Under the pieces are notes generated by a model. That model did not search any database and had not been told where the DNA came from. It worked only from the letters and a program-made list of their open reading frames with translations. Below, piece after piece: positions 9,043 through 18,660 of a stretch of DNA of 38,655 nucleotides (positions are counted from its first letter, which is position 1; each line of letters starts with the position of its first letter). The DNA is from Schizochytrium sp. CCTCC M209059 (lineage: Eukaryota > Sar > Bigyra > Thraustochytrida > Thraustochytriidae), in the NCBI GenBank assembly GCA_000818945.1, contig KN805384.1, positions 80,006 to 118,660 of the forward strand, written 5' to 3'. Position numbers and translations under genes: made by a program.

Positions 9043-10395
9043 ATGTTCTCCGTGAGCCAGTTCTACATTTTGTCGCCACGCGGCGACACGATCATTAGTC
9101 GAAACTTTAGGAGCGACGTGGACAAGGGCACCGCGGAGGTCTTCTTTCATAGCGTCAAGTTTTGGAAGGGCGACGGCGGTAGCGAGGCCCCGCCGTGCTT
9201 CAACATTGACGGTGTGAACTACATCTTCATCAAGCAAAGCGGGCTCTACTTTGTGTGCACGACCAAATACAACGTCTCGCCAAATTTTGCGCTCGAGCTC
9301 CTCGCCCGTCTGGCCAAGCTTTTCAAGGACTACTGCGGCGTGCTGTCGGAGGAGGCCATCCGCAAGAATTTTGTCCTCATTTACGAGCTCCTCGACGAAG
9401 TTCTCGATTATGGTTACCCCATGGTCTCATCCACGGAGCAGCTCAAGGTGCACGTCCATAACGAGCCGGTCATGGTCGACATGATCAAGCAAGCGAATTC
9501 CTTCAAGATGCCCACAATGAACCAAAAAACCACGCCGTCCTCGTCAGTGTACAAGCCCGTCACTCTGGCCGCCAAGTCTGGTCAGCAGCGCAACGAAATC
9601 TTTGTCGACATACTCGAACGTCTCACCATGCTCTTCAACGGCAACGGGTACACGCTGAGCTCGCATATTGACGGCAGCATCGTCATGAAGAGCTACCTTT
9701 CAGGCAATCCTCCGCTCCGCCTTGCGCTCAACGAGGATCTCGTTGTCGGAAAAGGAAGCGAGGCGGCCAACTATGGCGGCTCGGTTGTTCTTGACGATTG
9801 TAACTTTCACGAGTGCGTGCGCCTCGACGACTTTGAGTCCATGCGGCTGCTCAACTTCGTGCCGCCAGATGGCGAGTTCGTGCTCATGAACTACCGCATC
9901 ACCAGCGATTTTGTAGCGCCATTTCGGATATACCCTCACGTCGAGGAGAACTCGCCGACACAAATCGAAATTGTCGTCAAGATCCGAGCAGATCTTCCGC
10001 AGAACAATTTCGGCGTTAATGTGCAGGCCACGATGCCGGTACCTACTCGTTCTAATGGCGTTAGCAGCCGTCTCGACTCGGGCGCAGCTGCAGCAGGGCA
10101 GACGGCCGAGTACCGCGCCAAGGACCACAAGGTGGTTTGGACGATTAAAAAGTTTCAAGGCGGCGCTGAGCACACGCTGCGCGCAAAGGTCGACCTCAAG
10201 GAGCCAATGTCGCCAGCGATCCGGCGCGAAATTGGGCCCATTTCGCTTTCTTTTGAGATCCCCATGTTTAACGCATCCCAGCTCCAGGTCAAGTATCTTC
10301 GGATTGTGGAGCAACACCGGACGTACAACCCCCATCGATGGGTGCGCTATGTCTCGCAGAGCGCTAGCTACGTCAGTAGATTCTCGACAAATTAG
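9043..10395 (+). CDS. AP4M1: AP-4 adaptor complex subunit mu (450 aa)
   Basis: This is the medium chain of the AP-4 coat, which sorts cargo at the trans-Golgi network and binds tyrosine-type signals through its C-terminal domain. Residues 1-140 form the longin-like domain (MFSVSQFYILSPRGD, then VSPNFALELLARLAKL and ELLDEVLDYGYP, which are family hallmarks). A Ser/Thr/Lys linker covers about 141-183. The mu homology domain starts at about 184 (NEIFVDILERLTMLF) and runs to the end, including DDCNFHECVRLDDFE. AP-4 rather than AP-1/2/3 is inferred from the N-terminus and from a length close to the animal protein (about 453). The frame is open upstream to 8686, but that extension is low-complexity; the ATG at 9043 gives the expected N-terminus. 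No intron is seen. Confidence 0.93.
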   Translation: MFSVSQFYILSPRGDTIISRNFRSDVDKGTAEVFFHSVKFWKGDGGSEAPPCFNIDGVNYIFIKQSGLYFVCTTKYNVSPNFALELLARLAKLFKDYCGVLSEEAIRKNFVLIYELLDEVLDYGYPMVSSTEQLKVHVHNEPVMVDMIKQANSFKMPTMNQKTTPSSSVYKPVTLAAKSGQQRNEIFVDILERLTMLFNGNGYTLSSHIDGSIVMKSYLSGNPPLRLALNEDLVVGKGSEAANYGGSVVLDDCNFHECVRLDDFESMRLLNFVPPDGEFVLMNYRITSDFVAPFRIYPHVEENSPTQIEIVVKIRADLPQNNFGVNVQATMPVPTRSNGVSSRLDSGAAAAGQTAEYRAKDHKVVWTIKKFQGGAEHTLRAKVDLKEPMSPAIRREIGPISLSFEIPMFNASQLQVKYLRIVEQHRTYNPHRWVRYVSQSASYVSRFSTN

Positions 10396-10972
10396 CCTTG
10401 CGTGATTGATTTACTTTACTTCTTTTCTGGTTACTTGATGTTGTTGAGCTTTGATTTTCTTGTGGTCGTTTTCGTTGAGCGTGCGCATCGCGCACTTTGT
10501 ACCGTCTCGTTGAGAATATTCTGACTCGGCGATTTAGCGTTGCTTGAGTGTTTTGTATTAGGCCTACCTATTTTCTGCTTACTTGGTGCTGCCGAACTTT
10601 GAGTTTCTATTGGTCTTTTTCGTTGAGCGTGCGCATCGTGCATCTTTAAACGTTTCGAGTCATGTATCGGCGGAAAGACCTCGCCTTTCTCCGCAGTAGA
10701 ACGCTCTTTCATACCGTTCATGTCCATATCGTTGGTGTGACTCGCACGCTTTCCTTCTCCAAAAAACCAACAAAGCGAAGAAAAAAAGAACAAAAACACA
10801 CAAAGAAGGCAGCAAGGCTGACCGCACTCTTTTGGTTGAGTTGAGGAAAGAAAGAAAGCTTCTTCGTCTAGCTATATGGAATGTCACGGCGGCTGCAATA
10901 TTCCTGTTCGTAGCCTCGAACAATCGATTCTTCTTTCTGCAAAGAGCAAGTATGACGCGGAACATGGCACTT
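10396..10972. other. Convergent intergenic region after AP4M1
   Basis: No gene is supported. It carries the imperfect 148-base-spaced repeat at 10424-10660 and otherwise A/T-richer 3' flanking sequence shared by two convergent genes. Confidence 0.6.
10424..10660. repeat. Imperfect direct repeat, 148-base offset
   Basis: A segment of about 88 bases starting at 10424 recurs at 10572 with no length change and scattered substitutions. The best-conserved part, CGTTGAGCGTGCGCATCG, is identical at 10473-10490 and 10621-10638. It looks like an old local duplication in the 3' flanks; no coding content is seen. Confidence 0.75.
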
Positions 10973-12715
10973 CTAAGAATAGCGACCGGCGTTAGCGCTC
11001 GCCCTGCCGAGCGATCGCTCCTTGCGTCGATGAAGAATGACACCGTGCAGCGCATGCGCAAAGGCGGAAATTTCTGTCGTCACAGTGGAACCAAACTTGC
11101 AGAGTCTGCGATTCCGACGGCGATTCGAGTACTTGTTGGGCATTTCGAATTCGCTAATGCCATCGAGAATGTTCTCCTTAAAGGTGGTGAAAAACACATG
11201 TTCAGTCTCGTCGGCCATAGAATATGTACGTTTGAGAGCGGGCTTGTCGACAGACATGCAAGGATGCAAGGGGAAAACGAGAGAAGCGGCGCTCCCGCTC
11301 TCGTACTCGGCATTGTTTTCGTATAAGCGCACGCTCGTGGTTGTGAGCCTGAAAAACATGGGCTTCCACTTGCGAAAGAACTTTTTCTTGGAAACGCGGA
11401 CGAGAATTGTGCCAAGAAGTTCATCGCCTGTGAATACAAAGGTCGAGGGGATGCTATCCTTGAAGCCACCAGCACAAGGATGGGGAACGGACTTGAGAGC
11501 GTTTTCGGCATCGATGCGCGCCTGCATACGAGAGGCCGTGAGCTTGTCTTGACGGCGCTCCTCGTCGCTGTCGACAATAGTTTCTGTCTCGAAGGCTTCC
11601 CCTGCGGCGCTCATGGTGTCAGACTCCTCGTCTGATGCGATGCCGAGATCTTTCTTGGCCTTTGTTGCCGCAAGGGCTGCTTCGCGGCGCTGCTTCTCCT
11701 GCTCAGCGAGCGACGCCGCAGTCGCGCGGGCCGAGGCTCTTTGCTGAAAAGCGATCTGCTCTCGTTTACTCTGTTCCGCGGCGCGCCTTGCCGTCATGTT
11801 GTCATAACTATGTGCAATTGTTGACACGTCACTGCGGTCATCAAAATGTTCGAGATTGTTGAGCGCGTTTTGGACTCGTCGCGCATCATGCGCTGTGAGG
11901 ACTTGCAACGCTGAGTATTCTCGTTGACTCAGGACGCCCCTTTGCGCAAGCCTGTTCAGTCTGCCAATGATGCTCGACAGCGAGACCTCTTCAGAAGACC
12001 CAGTTCCGGCCCCAAGCGGGTCGAAACTCGCCAGAATGTCTCGGCTCACAGGCTGCGGGGGAGGCTGATGCGCCTGTTGATACATGGTCTGCGGGCCCGG
12101 TTGCTGGGGCCCCAGTCCGGGGCTCGATGAGTATCCGGTGTACGCCTGGGTGCGCGACGAGGACGTGGCGCCAAAGCCTTGCATGGACGAAGACGAAGAC
12201 GAAGACGACGACGGCGGCCCCAGTGACGGCGACGACATTGAAGGTGGACCTTGCGCCGATGCAAAGGAGGACCCGTAGCTCGATGGCGCAGCGTAGCCAG
12301 GGTTCTGCTGCGGATTAATGTATCCGCTGTTCATGCTTGACCCATGATAGCCCGACGATGTTGAGGACCCAGGGTAGTTCGGGCGAGCAAAGGAAGAGCT
12401 CGTTGATCCGTACTGCGAGCCTTGCGGTAGCGTAGGCGATGGGCTGCCGAAAGAGTTTTGCTGATTTGTAAAGGGCTGCTGTTGCTGACCAGGAGGCGAG
12501 GAAGAATAAGCGTTGCTCGAGGATGAGGTGGAGTAGGACGACTCTGGGGCCTGCCATGAAGCCTGCGGCGCGCTAGAGTATGTTTGAGTGGAAGGCGGCT
12601 GCGCACCGGGACCTCCGTACGCCGATCCATACGTCTGCGCACCGTAGCTCGCTCCGTTTGCACCGCCATAGCCTGACGACGGCACGTTGCCGTATTCTCC
12701 TCCGGTGTTGTGCAT
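10973..12715 (-). CDS. PH-like domain protein with long Ser/Gln/Gly/Tyr/Pro-rich N-terminus (580 aa)
   Basis: Residues 1-225 are low-complexity (Ser, Gly, Tyr, Gln, Pro), with a run of nine or ten Ser near 169-177, and are likely disordered. An FDPLG motif at 231-235 resembles short clathrin or adaptor-binding peptides. Residues 240-290 are probably helical (IIGRLNRLAQRGVLSQREY), and 305-355 are an Arg/Ala/Glu-rich helix or coiled coil. An acidic stretch with SDEESD and DSDEE follows. Residues 436-566 look like a pleckstrin-homology-type fold: a basic first strand region (VSKKKFFRKWKPMFFRL), VRLYENNAEY, and a closing helix (EISAFAHALHGVI). PH domains often bind phosphoinositides or proteins, so a membrane-trafficking role is possible. 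The protein family itself is not recognised. No intron is seen. Confidence 0.8.
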   Translation of the reverse strand: MHNTGGEYGNVPSSGYGGANGASYGAQTYGSAYGGPGAQPPSTQTYSSAPQASWQAPESSYSTSSSSNAYSSSPPGQQQQPFTNQQNSFGSPSPTLPQGSQYGSTSSSFARPNYPGSSTSSGYHGSSMNSGYINPQQNPGYAAPSSYGSSFASAQGPPSMSSPSLGPPSSSSSSSSSMQGFGATSSSRTQAYTGYSSSPGLGPQQPGPQTMYQQAHQPPPQPVSRDILASFDPLGAGTGSSEEVSLSSIIGRLNRLAQRGVLSQREYSALQVLTAHDARRVQNALNNLEHFDDRSDVSTIAHSYDNMTARRAAEQSKREQIAFQQRASARATAASLAEQEKQRREAALAATKAKKDLGIASDEESDTMSAAGEAFETETIVDSDEERRQDKLTASRMQARIDAENALKSVPHPCAGGFKDSIPSTFVFTGDELLGTILVRVSKKKFFRKWKPMFFRLTTTSVRLYENNAEYESGSAASLVFPLHPCMSVDKPALKRTYSMADETEHVFFTTFKENILDGISEFEMPNKYSNRRRNRRLCKFGSTVTTEISAFAHALHGVILHRRKERSLGRASANAGRYS

Positions 12716-13837
12716 CTCGGTTCACCCCTCCTTTCTTTTGCCGTACGCTCTGCGCGAGATGTAGGAACGAGGGCGAAGGCGGGAGCGAGCGCGCGGTTTG
12801 TCTCTTGCTCGTTCGTCGCTCGTGAGCAGGCTTTAGTTCACCCCGTATGCGCGACCGCGCTGCGCCAGGCGTGCAGACTGACTTGCACCAGCTTGGAGAT
12901 AGTTTTTTTTTGATTTTGGTTTTTTTGAAGAGAAGATTGCAAAACAGTTGCGAAGAAAAAGAGGCGAGGCCCTAGCGGCATCATTGTGGCGAGCAAAGCT
13001 GCCTTACCTTGTGAACGAACAACCATCCGTGTCAGTCAGCCAGCGAGAGGTCACATCACCGAGATCTGTAATCATTCGGACGAACCCACAGAAAATGCGA
13101 AACGAGAAGATCGCAACAATCAACGCAACTTGCACGGACTTGTTCGAGATCATCGCTGAGCTTGGTCGGTTGCATGCCACGCTCAGACCATTGCTCTTCA
13201 TGGATTTCTGCGTGTCTGAGGCCAGCCAGCTGTAGATAATCGTCACCTCACCGGCCAAAACACTCTGGGCTCTCCTTTCCCTCCTTCCGCAGAGAGAGAG
13301 AGAAAGTCCCCAGAAAAGGTGCACGCACGATCAGCAGCAACCGTAGCAATTTCTGCTTTTCGCCCATGATCCCCCCTGCCAAACGCCCAGCCTCGGCCAG
13401 CTTCTCCCTTTTCCCTCTGCCTGTGCCTGGCCTCCGCGTCGACCCATCCTCATGATGCCTGTGGCTGCTGCTGCCGACCCCCTTCTCATCCTGCTTGCCG
13501 CCGCCGGTGCGCGCCCCCATGCTCGCAATCATCTCTTCTCCTCCGGCTCTTCTTCTCGTCCTTTTTTTTTTTCTCTCTGTGCCTATGTCTGTCTGTCTGC
13601 CTGTCTGCCTCCCTGTCTGCCGCCTCCGCTCGATCGCGAGGCGCCCTCTCTCCGCGCCGTCGCCGCCGACCGCTCTGCCCTGCGCCGCCCCGCGCGGCGG
13701 CGGCGCGCAAGTGAAAAAAAAGAAAGAATGAATGAAAGAAAGAAGGGAGGGAGGGAGGGGCACGTGCTGGCGCGTTTGCCCTAGTCCTCGATTGAAAGGG
13801 AGCAGCGGCGGCGGCGGCGGCGGCGGCGCGCGGGAAG
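12716..13837. other. Divergent promoter region between PH-like and Costars genes
   Basis: No convincing gene is present. A 46-codon frame at 13095-13235 (+) looks somewhat protein-like but has no recognisable family. Simple-sequence stretches occur at 13290-13303 (GA), 13580-13620 (CTGT/CTGC), 13725-13760 (GAAT, GAAA and GGGA runs) and 13806-13828 (CGG). The two flanking genes are transcribed away from each other. Confidence 0.6.
13806..13828 (+). repeat. CGG repeat in the Costars gene leader
   Basis: About seven to eight uninterrupted CGG units end about nine bases before the ATG at 13838, so they are almost certainly transcribed in the 5' leader. The tract could form G-rich secondary structure near the start codon. 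Confidence 0.8.
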
Positions 13838-15823
13838 ATGTCCGCGACGCGGGGCAGCGCGGAGCGCAGCAGGCGCAGCGAGCGCAGGTTTGGGTACAGG
13901 AGCTCCTCGTCGCGGCGGCGCGCGCAAGAGGCGCTCGAGGGCGTGGAGAAGGAGATCACCAAGCTGGTCGTGGTCATCGTGGAGCTTGGCGTCGACTACC
14001 ACGCCAAAAGGGCCGACGGCAGCGACGAGTACGCGATCAGCTTCGGAGAGCTGTACGAAGAGTACCAGCATCACGCGGAGTCCGTGTCGGGCGTGCTGAT
14101 GGGCGCGAGGCGCCGCGGTCTCGTCGCGCACGAGGGCGCAGGCCCGCTCTTTCACGGCCGCGACGACCAAGTCACGGTGCGGCTCACACGCGCAGGCGTC
14201 GCGCGCGCGCAGTCGTGGCGAACCAAAAAGCATAACGCCCGAATCTCGATGCGCCTCTCCACGCGAATGCTCCCACGCGGCGTCCTCCCATCCTTGGACA
14301 GTACCTCTCTCAAGCGCAAAGCCAGCGCATCGTCACCTTCGACAACCATCTACGCCGTCAACTCGCTCAGGGTCTCGACCACACCTTTGACGGACATCGA
14401 CCTCGATGGCTTCTCGCGCTCCAAGTCGGCATCTCCCTCATCCGCTTCCTCTTCTGTGTCCTCGAATAGCGCAAGTTCAACCTCAATTTCAAGTGCACCT
14501 TCCTCGTCGTCTTCCTCTTCAGCATCATATTCGTCGCGAATTAGCGATGGCCATTGGGAAAAGTTTGATCCGCGACCTCCGAGTGCTCGCCTTCAGCGCG
14601 CCACGACCGCCGAAACGGGCCGTCAGCATATCACCTTTTCCGCCTACGACGGGCCCAAGGATCACGGCCAGTCCGGCAACTCGGCCAAAATGTCACAGAC
14701 GCCCAACCTCAAGCGCTTTTTGTCAGCACCTCCTCCTCAGCGCTTCAAAACCTACGGGTACCCGGATGCAAAGGTCACTCTGGGCGGCGAGACGTGCAAG
14801 CACCTCGAGTCAAGCCAATCGAAGCTTACTACGCTTCGTAGGTCCATCGCACGCAGCTTTTCTGGCAAGAGGCGTAGTGCAAATTCGCTTCTGCACAGAC
14901 TCTCGATGCAGCGGTCATCTTCAGCGCCCCAAGACCGCGCAGGCTCGACAGTCCCTGTTGTCGCCCAGGATTATGACGACTATCATGAAGAGGAGGAGGA
15001 AGAAGAAGAGGCCGATGGCATTGCTGTTGAGATAGAGGAAGGGGCGGACGAGAGGGAAGGCTCTTCCGTGGCAGCGTCGCGCAGCAACAGCAGCAGCCTG
15101 CATGAGGAACGAGCATCAGGCTCGACCCGTACAGGTCTGTGTCAGGCTGAGGCCAGTGGAAGCCTTGCACATGTTCTCGAAGAGGCCGAAGAGACTTTTG
15201 ATGCTATCGCAGATGCCTCCGACGATAACGAGAGCGAAATGTACGAGGAAGAAGAGGAAGTAGACTTCGATGATGACTACGAAGAAGAAGTTGATGAGGA
15301 CAATGATATCGTAGAGGAGCCACTCGTACCGAGTGATCGCTCGGATCCTTCTCTTTTACGCACCGCTGCAGGCGACACCGATGCTCAAGAGCCGCAACAT
15401 TCGAGCCATTCACGCGCCTCGCTGCGCAGCCGCCTCTCTTGGCGCCGACGGCGTCAGGAAGGCGAAAGCCCGAGAAACCGCTACTCGCGCTTCCGCTCCT
15501 CGGACGCCGACGCGGAAGGACCTCGTTGGAGTCAGCGTCGCTCTCGGCGCCGTTTTAACGCCAACCAGTTTGGCGATGATGACAACAATGATGCTCGATC
15601 CAGTGTGGATGGTGACGAGTACGAGCTTCCCTCTTGCTCCGATGGCGTCGCGTCCATGGTGTCACTGGCTGGTAGCAAGCTAGCCGAGAGCGCTGCTGGC
15701 TTCGCTGACGGTATTGCGGAAGGCACCAACAATTGGCGCATCAGTCGTCGCTTTTCAAGCGCGTCGTACGCGTCCTCCTCCTCTGAGCGTGGCTACTATA
15801 CGGCGCGCTCCCATGCCGACTGA
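13838..15823 (+). CDS. Costars-domain protein with long Ser-rich and acidic tail (661 aa)
   Basis: Residues 35-118 match the Costars domain, a small winged-helix-like module known from ABRACL and from the C-terminus of ABRA/STARS and linked to actin dynamics. Supporting blocks are VEKEITKLVVVIVELG, AISFGELYEEYQ, SGVLMGARRRGLVAHEG and HGRDDQVTVRL. The rest is not recognised: Ser-rich about 150-240, basic/Ser-rich about 300-365, Glu-rich runs near 384-392 and 470-500, then Arg/Ser-rich segments to the end. These are probably disordered. Most Costars proteins are short, or carry the domain at the C-terminus, so an N-terminal Costars with a 540-residue tail is unusual. The ATG at 13838 follows the CGG tract directly. 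A cytoskeletal role is inferred from the domain only. Confidence 0.85.
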   Translation: MSATRGSAERSRRSERRFGYRSSSSRRRAQEALEGVEKEITKLVVVIVELGVDYHAKRADGSDEYAISFGELYEEYQHHAESVSGVLMGARRRGLVAHEGAGPLFHGRDDQVTVRLTRAGVARAQSWRTKKHNARISMRLSTRMLPRGVLPSLDSTSLKRKASASSPSTTIYAVNSLRVSTTPLTDIDLDGFSRSKSASPSSASSSVSSNSASSTSISSAPSSSSSSSASYSSRISDGHWEKFDPRPPSARLQRATTAETGRQHITFSAYDGPKDHGQSGNSAKMSQTPNLKRFLSAPPPQRFKTYGYPDAKVTLGGETCKHLESSQSKLTTLRRSIARSFSGKRRSANSLLHRLSMQRSSSAPQDRAGSTVPVVAQDYDDYHEEEEEEEEADGIAVEIEEGADEREGSSVAASRSNSSSLHEERASGSTRTGLCQAEASGSLAHVLEEAEETFDAIADASDDNESEMYEEEEEVDFDDDYEEEVDEDNDIVEEPLVPSDRSDPSLLRTAAGDTDAQEPQHSSHSRASLRSRLSWRRRRQEGESPRNRYSRFRSSDADAEGPRWSQRRSRRRFNANQFGDDDNNDARSSVDGDEYELPSCSDGVASMVSLAGSKLAESAAGFADGIAEGTNNWRISRRFSSASYASSSSERGYYTARSHAD

Positions 15824-16550
15824 GCTTAGATATATGGTCGAATGGATGGATGACTAATATAAACCCCCACAATTCTCGTTATTATGTTATTACAATTTTC
15901 GTTCTCTACACAGATGTCTATCCTGGAAAGACTGGATCTACGTATCTGCCGCCGGCCAGCCAATCACGCACACGGACAGTCACTCAGTTAATTAATGAAT
16001 TCGTCAGCTCCTCCGTATGAGCAGAATCATGAAGTGACGGCGTAGCTCGAGATGTGAGCCCCCAAAAAATGGCTACCCACGTATAAGCCTAGTCGTCGAA
16101 CCTTGAAAGCGGGAACGAATAACCTGAGCAGCTCGCCTAGCTGTCTATAAAAGGGACATGCGCAGTGCTCTGGCAAGTTTGGTGGGCATTTATTCTTCAG
16201 AATCAGATTCGAGCATCATCACCTCGCTTCGAAACCGTTTGATCGTGGGTCGCGCGTCGTTCTCACCAGATCGACAGCGGCTTTCCTTCTCCTTATCAGC
16301 TGCGGTGGTCAATGTGCCGGTGGCTCGTATTTTCTTTCAAGTTCATTCCCTTCCTTTCTTCCTTCTTTCCGATTTTTTTTGCCCTCCCTCTTTTCGCACA
16401 TGCGCACACCTTCAAGCTGAGAACTCGCAGGGTGGCGGCACCGAGAACGACAGCATCGTGGAGCGGAAAAGAGCAGCCGGAGTGGACGCGCTGCCGGCAG
16501 ACCGCGCATGTGCCAGCACTAAAGCGCGTGCAACCCGAGGGTCCGTGAGG
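15824..16550. other. Intergenic region with LRR gene promoter and leader
   Basis: The first part is 3' flank of the Costars gene. A TATA box at 16145-16151 precedes a pyrimidine-rich stretch (about 16330-16395), which may be leader or a leader intron. The frame of the LRR gene is open back to 16158, but that part is not protein-like and begins too close to the TATA box. Confidence 0.55.
16145..16154 (+). promoter_or_regulatory. TATA box of the IQ/LRR gene
   Basis: TATAAAAGGG is a near-canonical TATA element. Transcription would start near 16170-16180, downstream of the ATG at 16158. That argues against the longest reading frame and for the next in-frame ATG, at 16551. Confidence 0.6.
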
Positions 16551-18449
16551 ATGGGCACCGAACCTGTGCCGCATCGACTGCCCAAAAAGCAGCTTGAGCG
16601 CTGGCGCAAAGAGCAGCGAAAGAAAGACCTCGAGAACCCGACTGTTCTTGCACGCGCGGCGTTCTCGAAACTCGCGCCCGTCCCTGTGCGAGGGGCCGAG
16701 GCCGTGCTCGGAAGCCTTCCACCGCTCTGCACGCGCGACGAAACATGTCCAGAGGGCATATTTCCTCTATCGCGTCCCGAACGGCGCCGCAATGAACTCC
16801 TTCGCATCGATGAGCTTGCACGACAAGAACGCCAACACTACGGGCGCAAGAGACGAGCACGAGAAAATGCTGCGGCGCGACGCATCCAAGCTAAATACAA
16901 ACACTGGAAGGGCATTGCTAAAATGGCAGACTTTGCGAGCGAATTGCAGAAACGGATGGAGGCAAAAGCACAGCTCGAAGCACAACGTGAAAGGGAACGA
17001 AAATTTCAAGCAAAGGCCGCTCTGTGGCTGCAAGAAGTCAACAAACTGCCACCAAGCCCTCTGCGCGACGCCCTTGCCCTTCTCACCAGCATGGATGATC
17101 CCTACGAGCTACACACGATTGGCTGGCGCGGTCGCATGGCCGAGACACTCGATGCCCTCGCCGTCTTTGTTCATGCAAAGAGTGTCACACTTGAACGGTG
17201 CGGCTTTGGGGCGCGAAAAAAGCTCACGGAGCGTTTAGAGATTGCACGCGAGCTCGGTAATGCTCTCGGCGCCCAAGTTGAGTTATTTTCGCTCAGTCTT
17301 CGTAATAGCAAATTCGAAGATGCCGAGCTACAAACCCTACTAAGTGCATTGGTTCTGTCAAAGAAGAGGCTACGCACGCTTGACCTTCACGGCAATTGGC
17401 TTGGAAGAGGGCGCTGTGAGGGTACCGACGACGCTGGCAATCCCGTCTATCAAGTGGCTTCTCACGCAGCATTGGCACTTGCGAGTCTTGTTCGCAACTC
17501 CCCCTATCTTCACACGCTCGATCTCGGCGGAAACTTCATGGGTCCCAAGTGCTATGCCACCTTTGTGAACAATCAGGCCTTTTCCAGACCTCGCGGGCTT
17601 CTCCGAATCGATCTTGGCTTCAATGCGCTGGGTGACCGCCTTGGGGCCGCTCCCTATGCATTAGCGCACATGATTTGTGCCTGCCCGTCGCTTGCGCATC
17701 TTAACCTGCAGTCAAACGGTCTCGGGGCCCATGCGCTGGCTACAATCGTCAAATCACTTGCCCTGCACAAAAATCTTCGCGAGCTTGAGCTTGCGGACAA
17801 TCGACTTGGTGATCGTGGAGCTGCCCTCATGTGCCAAATCCTCAAGAGCTCACGTAGTCTTGCGAGACTAGGTCTCGCAGGGAACGAATTCTCGGAGATT
17901 GGCTTTCAACACCTCGCAGGAACACTCGAGCACGCTGCTCCGCGTCAATTAAAGCATCTGGATCTTTCAAGAAACCCAATCTCTGATCGAGAGAGCTGTA
18001 CACGCGCAATGGCGGCTTTGGCTGAGCTCATTCGCACAAACACTTCCCTGCAGACCTTGATGCTGCGGCAGGTAGGTCTGGTTCGCTTTCGCAAAGTGCA
18101 ACCAGCCTTTCGCAAGGCTGAAATCCGACACACGTTGGAGCCCGCAACCGTGCTCATGTCGACGCTGGAGCATAACCGGAGTCTCCTCCTCTTAGATCTC
18201 GGAGGCAACTCTCTCGACAGCAATCAAGCATTCCCTGCAGCTATAGCGACGGCAATCGTTCGCGAGCGCATCGCATGTCGCCTGGCTTTACGCTTCGAAA
18301 AGGCGAGTCAAGTTCTTATTGCGGCGCTTTTTAAAAAGTATCTCACGGATCCACCAGATCCCCGCGCTGTTGCGCGCGGCGGTCTAATCGACCGTATTGT
18401 CTTTCGCATCCTCGCCTTTGCTGTGGATCAACGAACGATTCTTATCTGA
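16551..18449 (+). CDS. Leucine-rich repeat protein with IQ-like motif (632 aa)
   Basis: Residues 1-165 are basic and helical. They include an IQ-like motif (AAARRIQAKYKHWKG, about 107-121), so calmodulin-type binding is possible. From about 245 the protein has ribonuclease-inhibitor-type leucine-rich repeats, for example LRTLDLHGNWLG, LHTLDLGGNFMG, LLRIDLGFNALGD, LAHLNLQSNGLG, LRELELADNRLGD and LKHLDLSRNPISD. A late repeat, LLLLDLGGNSLD, lies near 550. Such proteins act as scaffolds; many protist IQ/LRR proteins are axonemal or cytoskeletal, but nothing here proves that. The start was chosen because the only other in-frame Met (16158) lies about 13 bases after the TATA box. A leader of about 375 bases with out-of-frame ATGs leaves room for an undetected 5' exon. 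Confidence 0.8.
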   Translation: MGTEPVPHRLPKKQLERWRKEQRKKDLENPTVLARAAFSKLAPVPVRGAEAVLGSLPPLCTRDETCPEGIFPLSRPERRRNELLRIDELARQERQHYGRKRRARENAAARRIQAKYKHWKGIAKMADFASELQKRMEAKAQLEAQRERERKFQAKAALWLQEVNKLPPSPLRDALALLTSMDDPYELHTIGWRGRMAETLDALAVFVHAKSVTLERCGFGARKKLTERLEIARELGNALGAQVELFSLSLRNSKFEDAELQTLLSALVLSKKRLRTLDLHGNWLGRGRCEGTDDAGNPVYQVASHAALALASLVRNSPYLHTLDLGGNFMGPKCYATFVNNQAFSRPRGLLRIDLGFNALGDRLGAAPYALAHMICACPSLAHLNLQSNGLGAHALATIVKSLALHKNLRELELADNRLGDRGAALMCQILKSSRSLARLGLAGNEFSEIGFQHLAGTLEHAAPRQLKHLDLSRNPISDRESCTRAMAALAELIRTNTSLQTLMLRQVGLVRFRKVQPAFRKAEIRHTLEPATVLMSTLEHNRSLLLLDLGGNSLDSNQAFPAAIATAIVRERIACRLALRFEKASQVLIAALFKKYLTDPPDPRAVARGGLIDRIVFRILAFAVDQRTILI

Positions 18450-18660
18450 ACGTACGCTTCTTATCAGAAGACGCGAAAGTGAAATGTATGCGGCATGACA
18501 AAAATGTAGGTAACATGGTACTACAAGTTGTAACAAATATTTTGCGAGCTCGCATCAGGCCTTTTAGTTTTCAATTTTGGTGCTTCGTAATGCCAAGATG
18601 TTGAAGAAACTGAAGACGCCAATCGTTTAAATGTACACTGTTTACTATTCTACGAATCGT

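Noticed and set aside
13095..13235. 46-codon frame beginning MRNEKIATINATC
   Set aside because: It looks mildly protein-like, but it lies in a divergent promoter region and matches nothing known to me.
16158..16550. 131-codon N-terminal extension of the IQ/LRR protein
   Set aside because: It starts 13 bases after a strong TATA box and its sequence is not protein-like.
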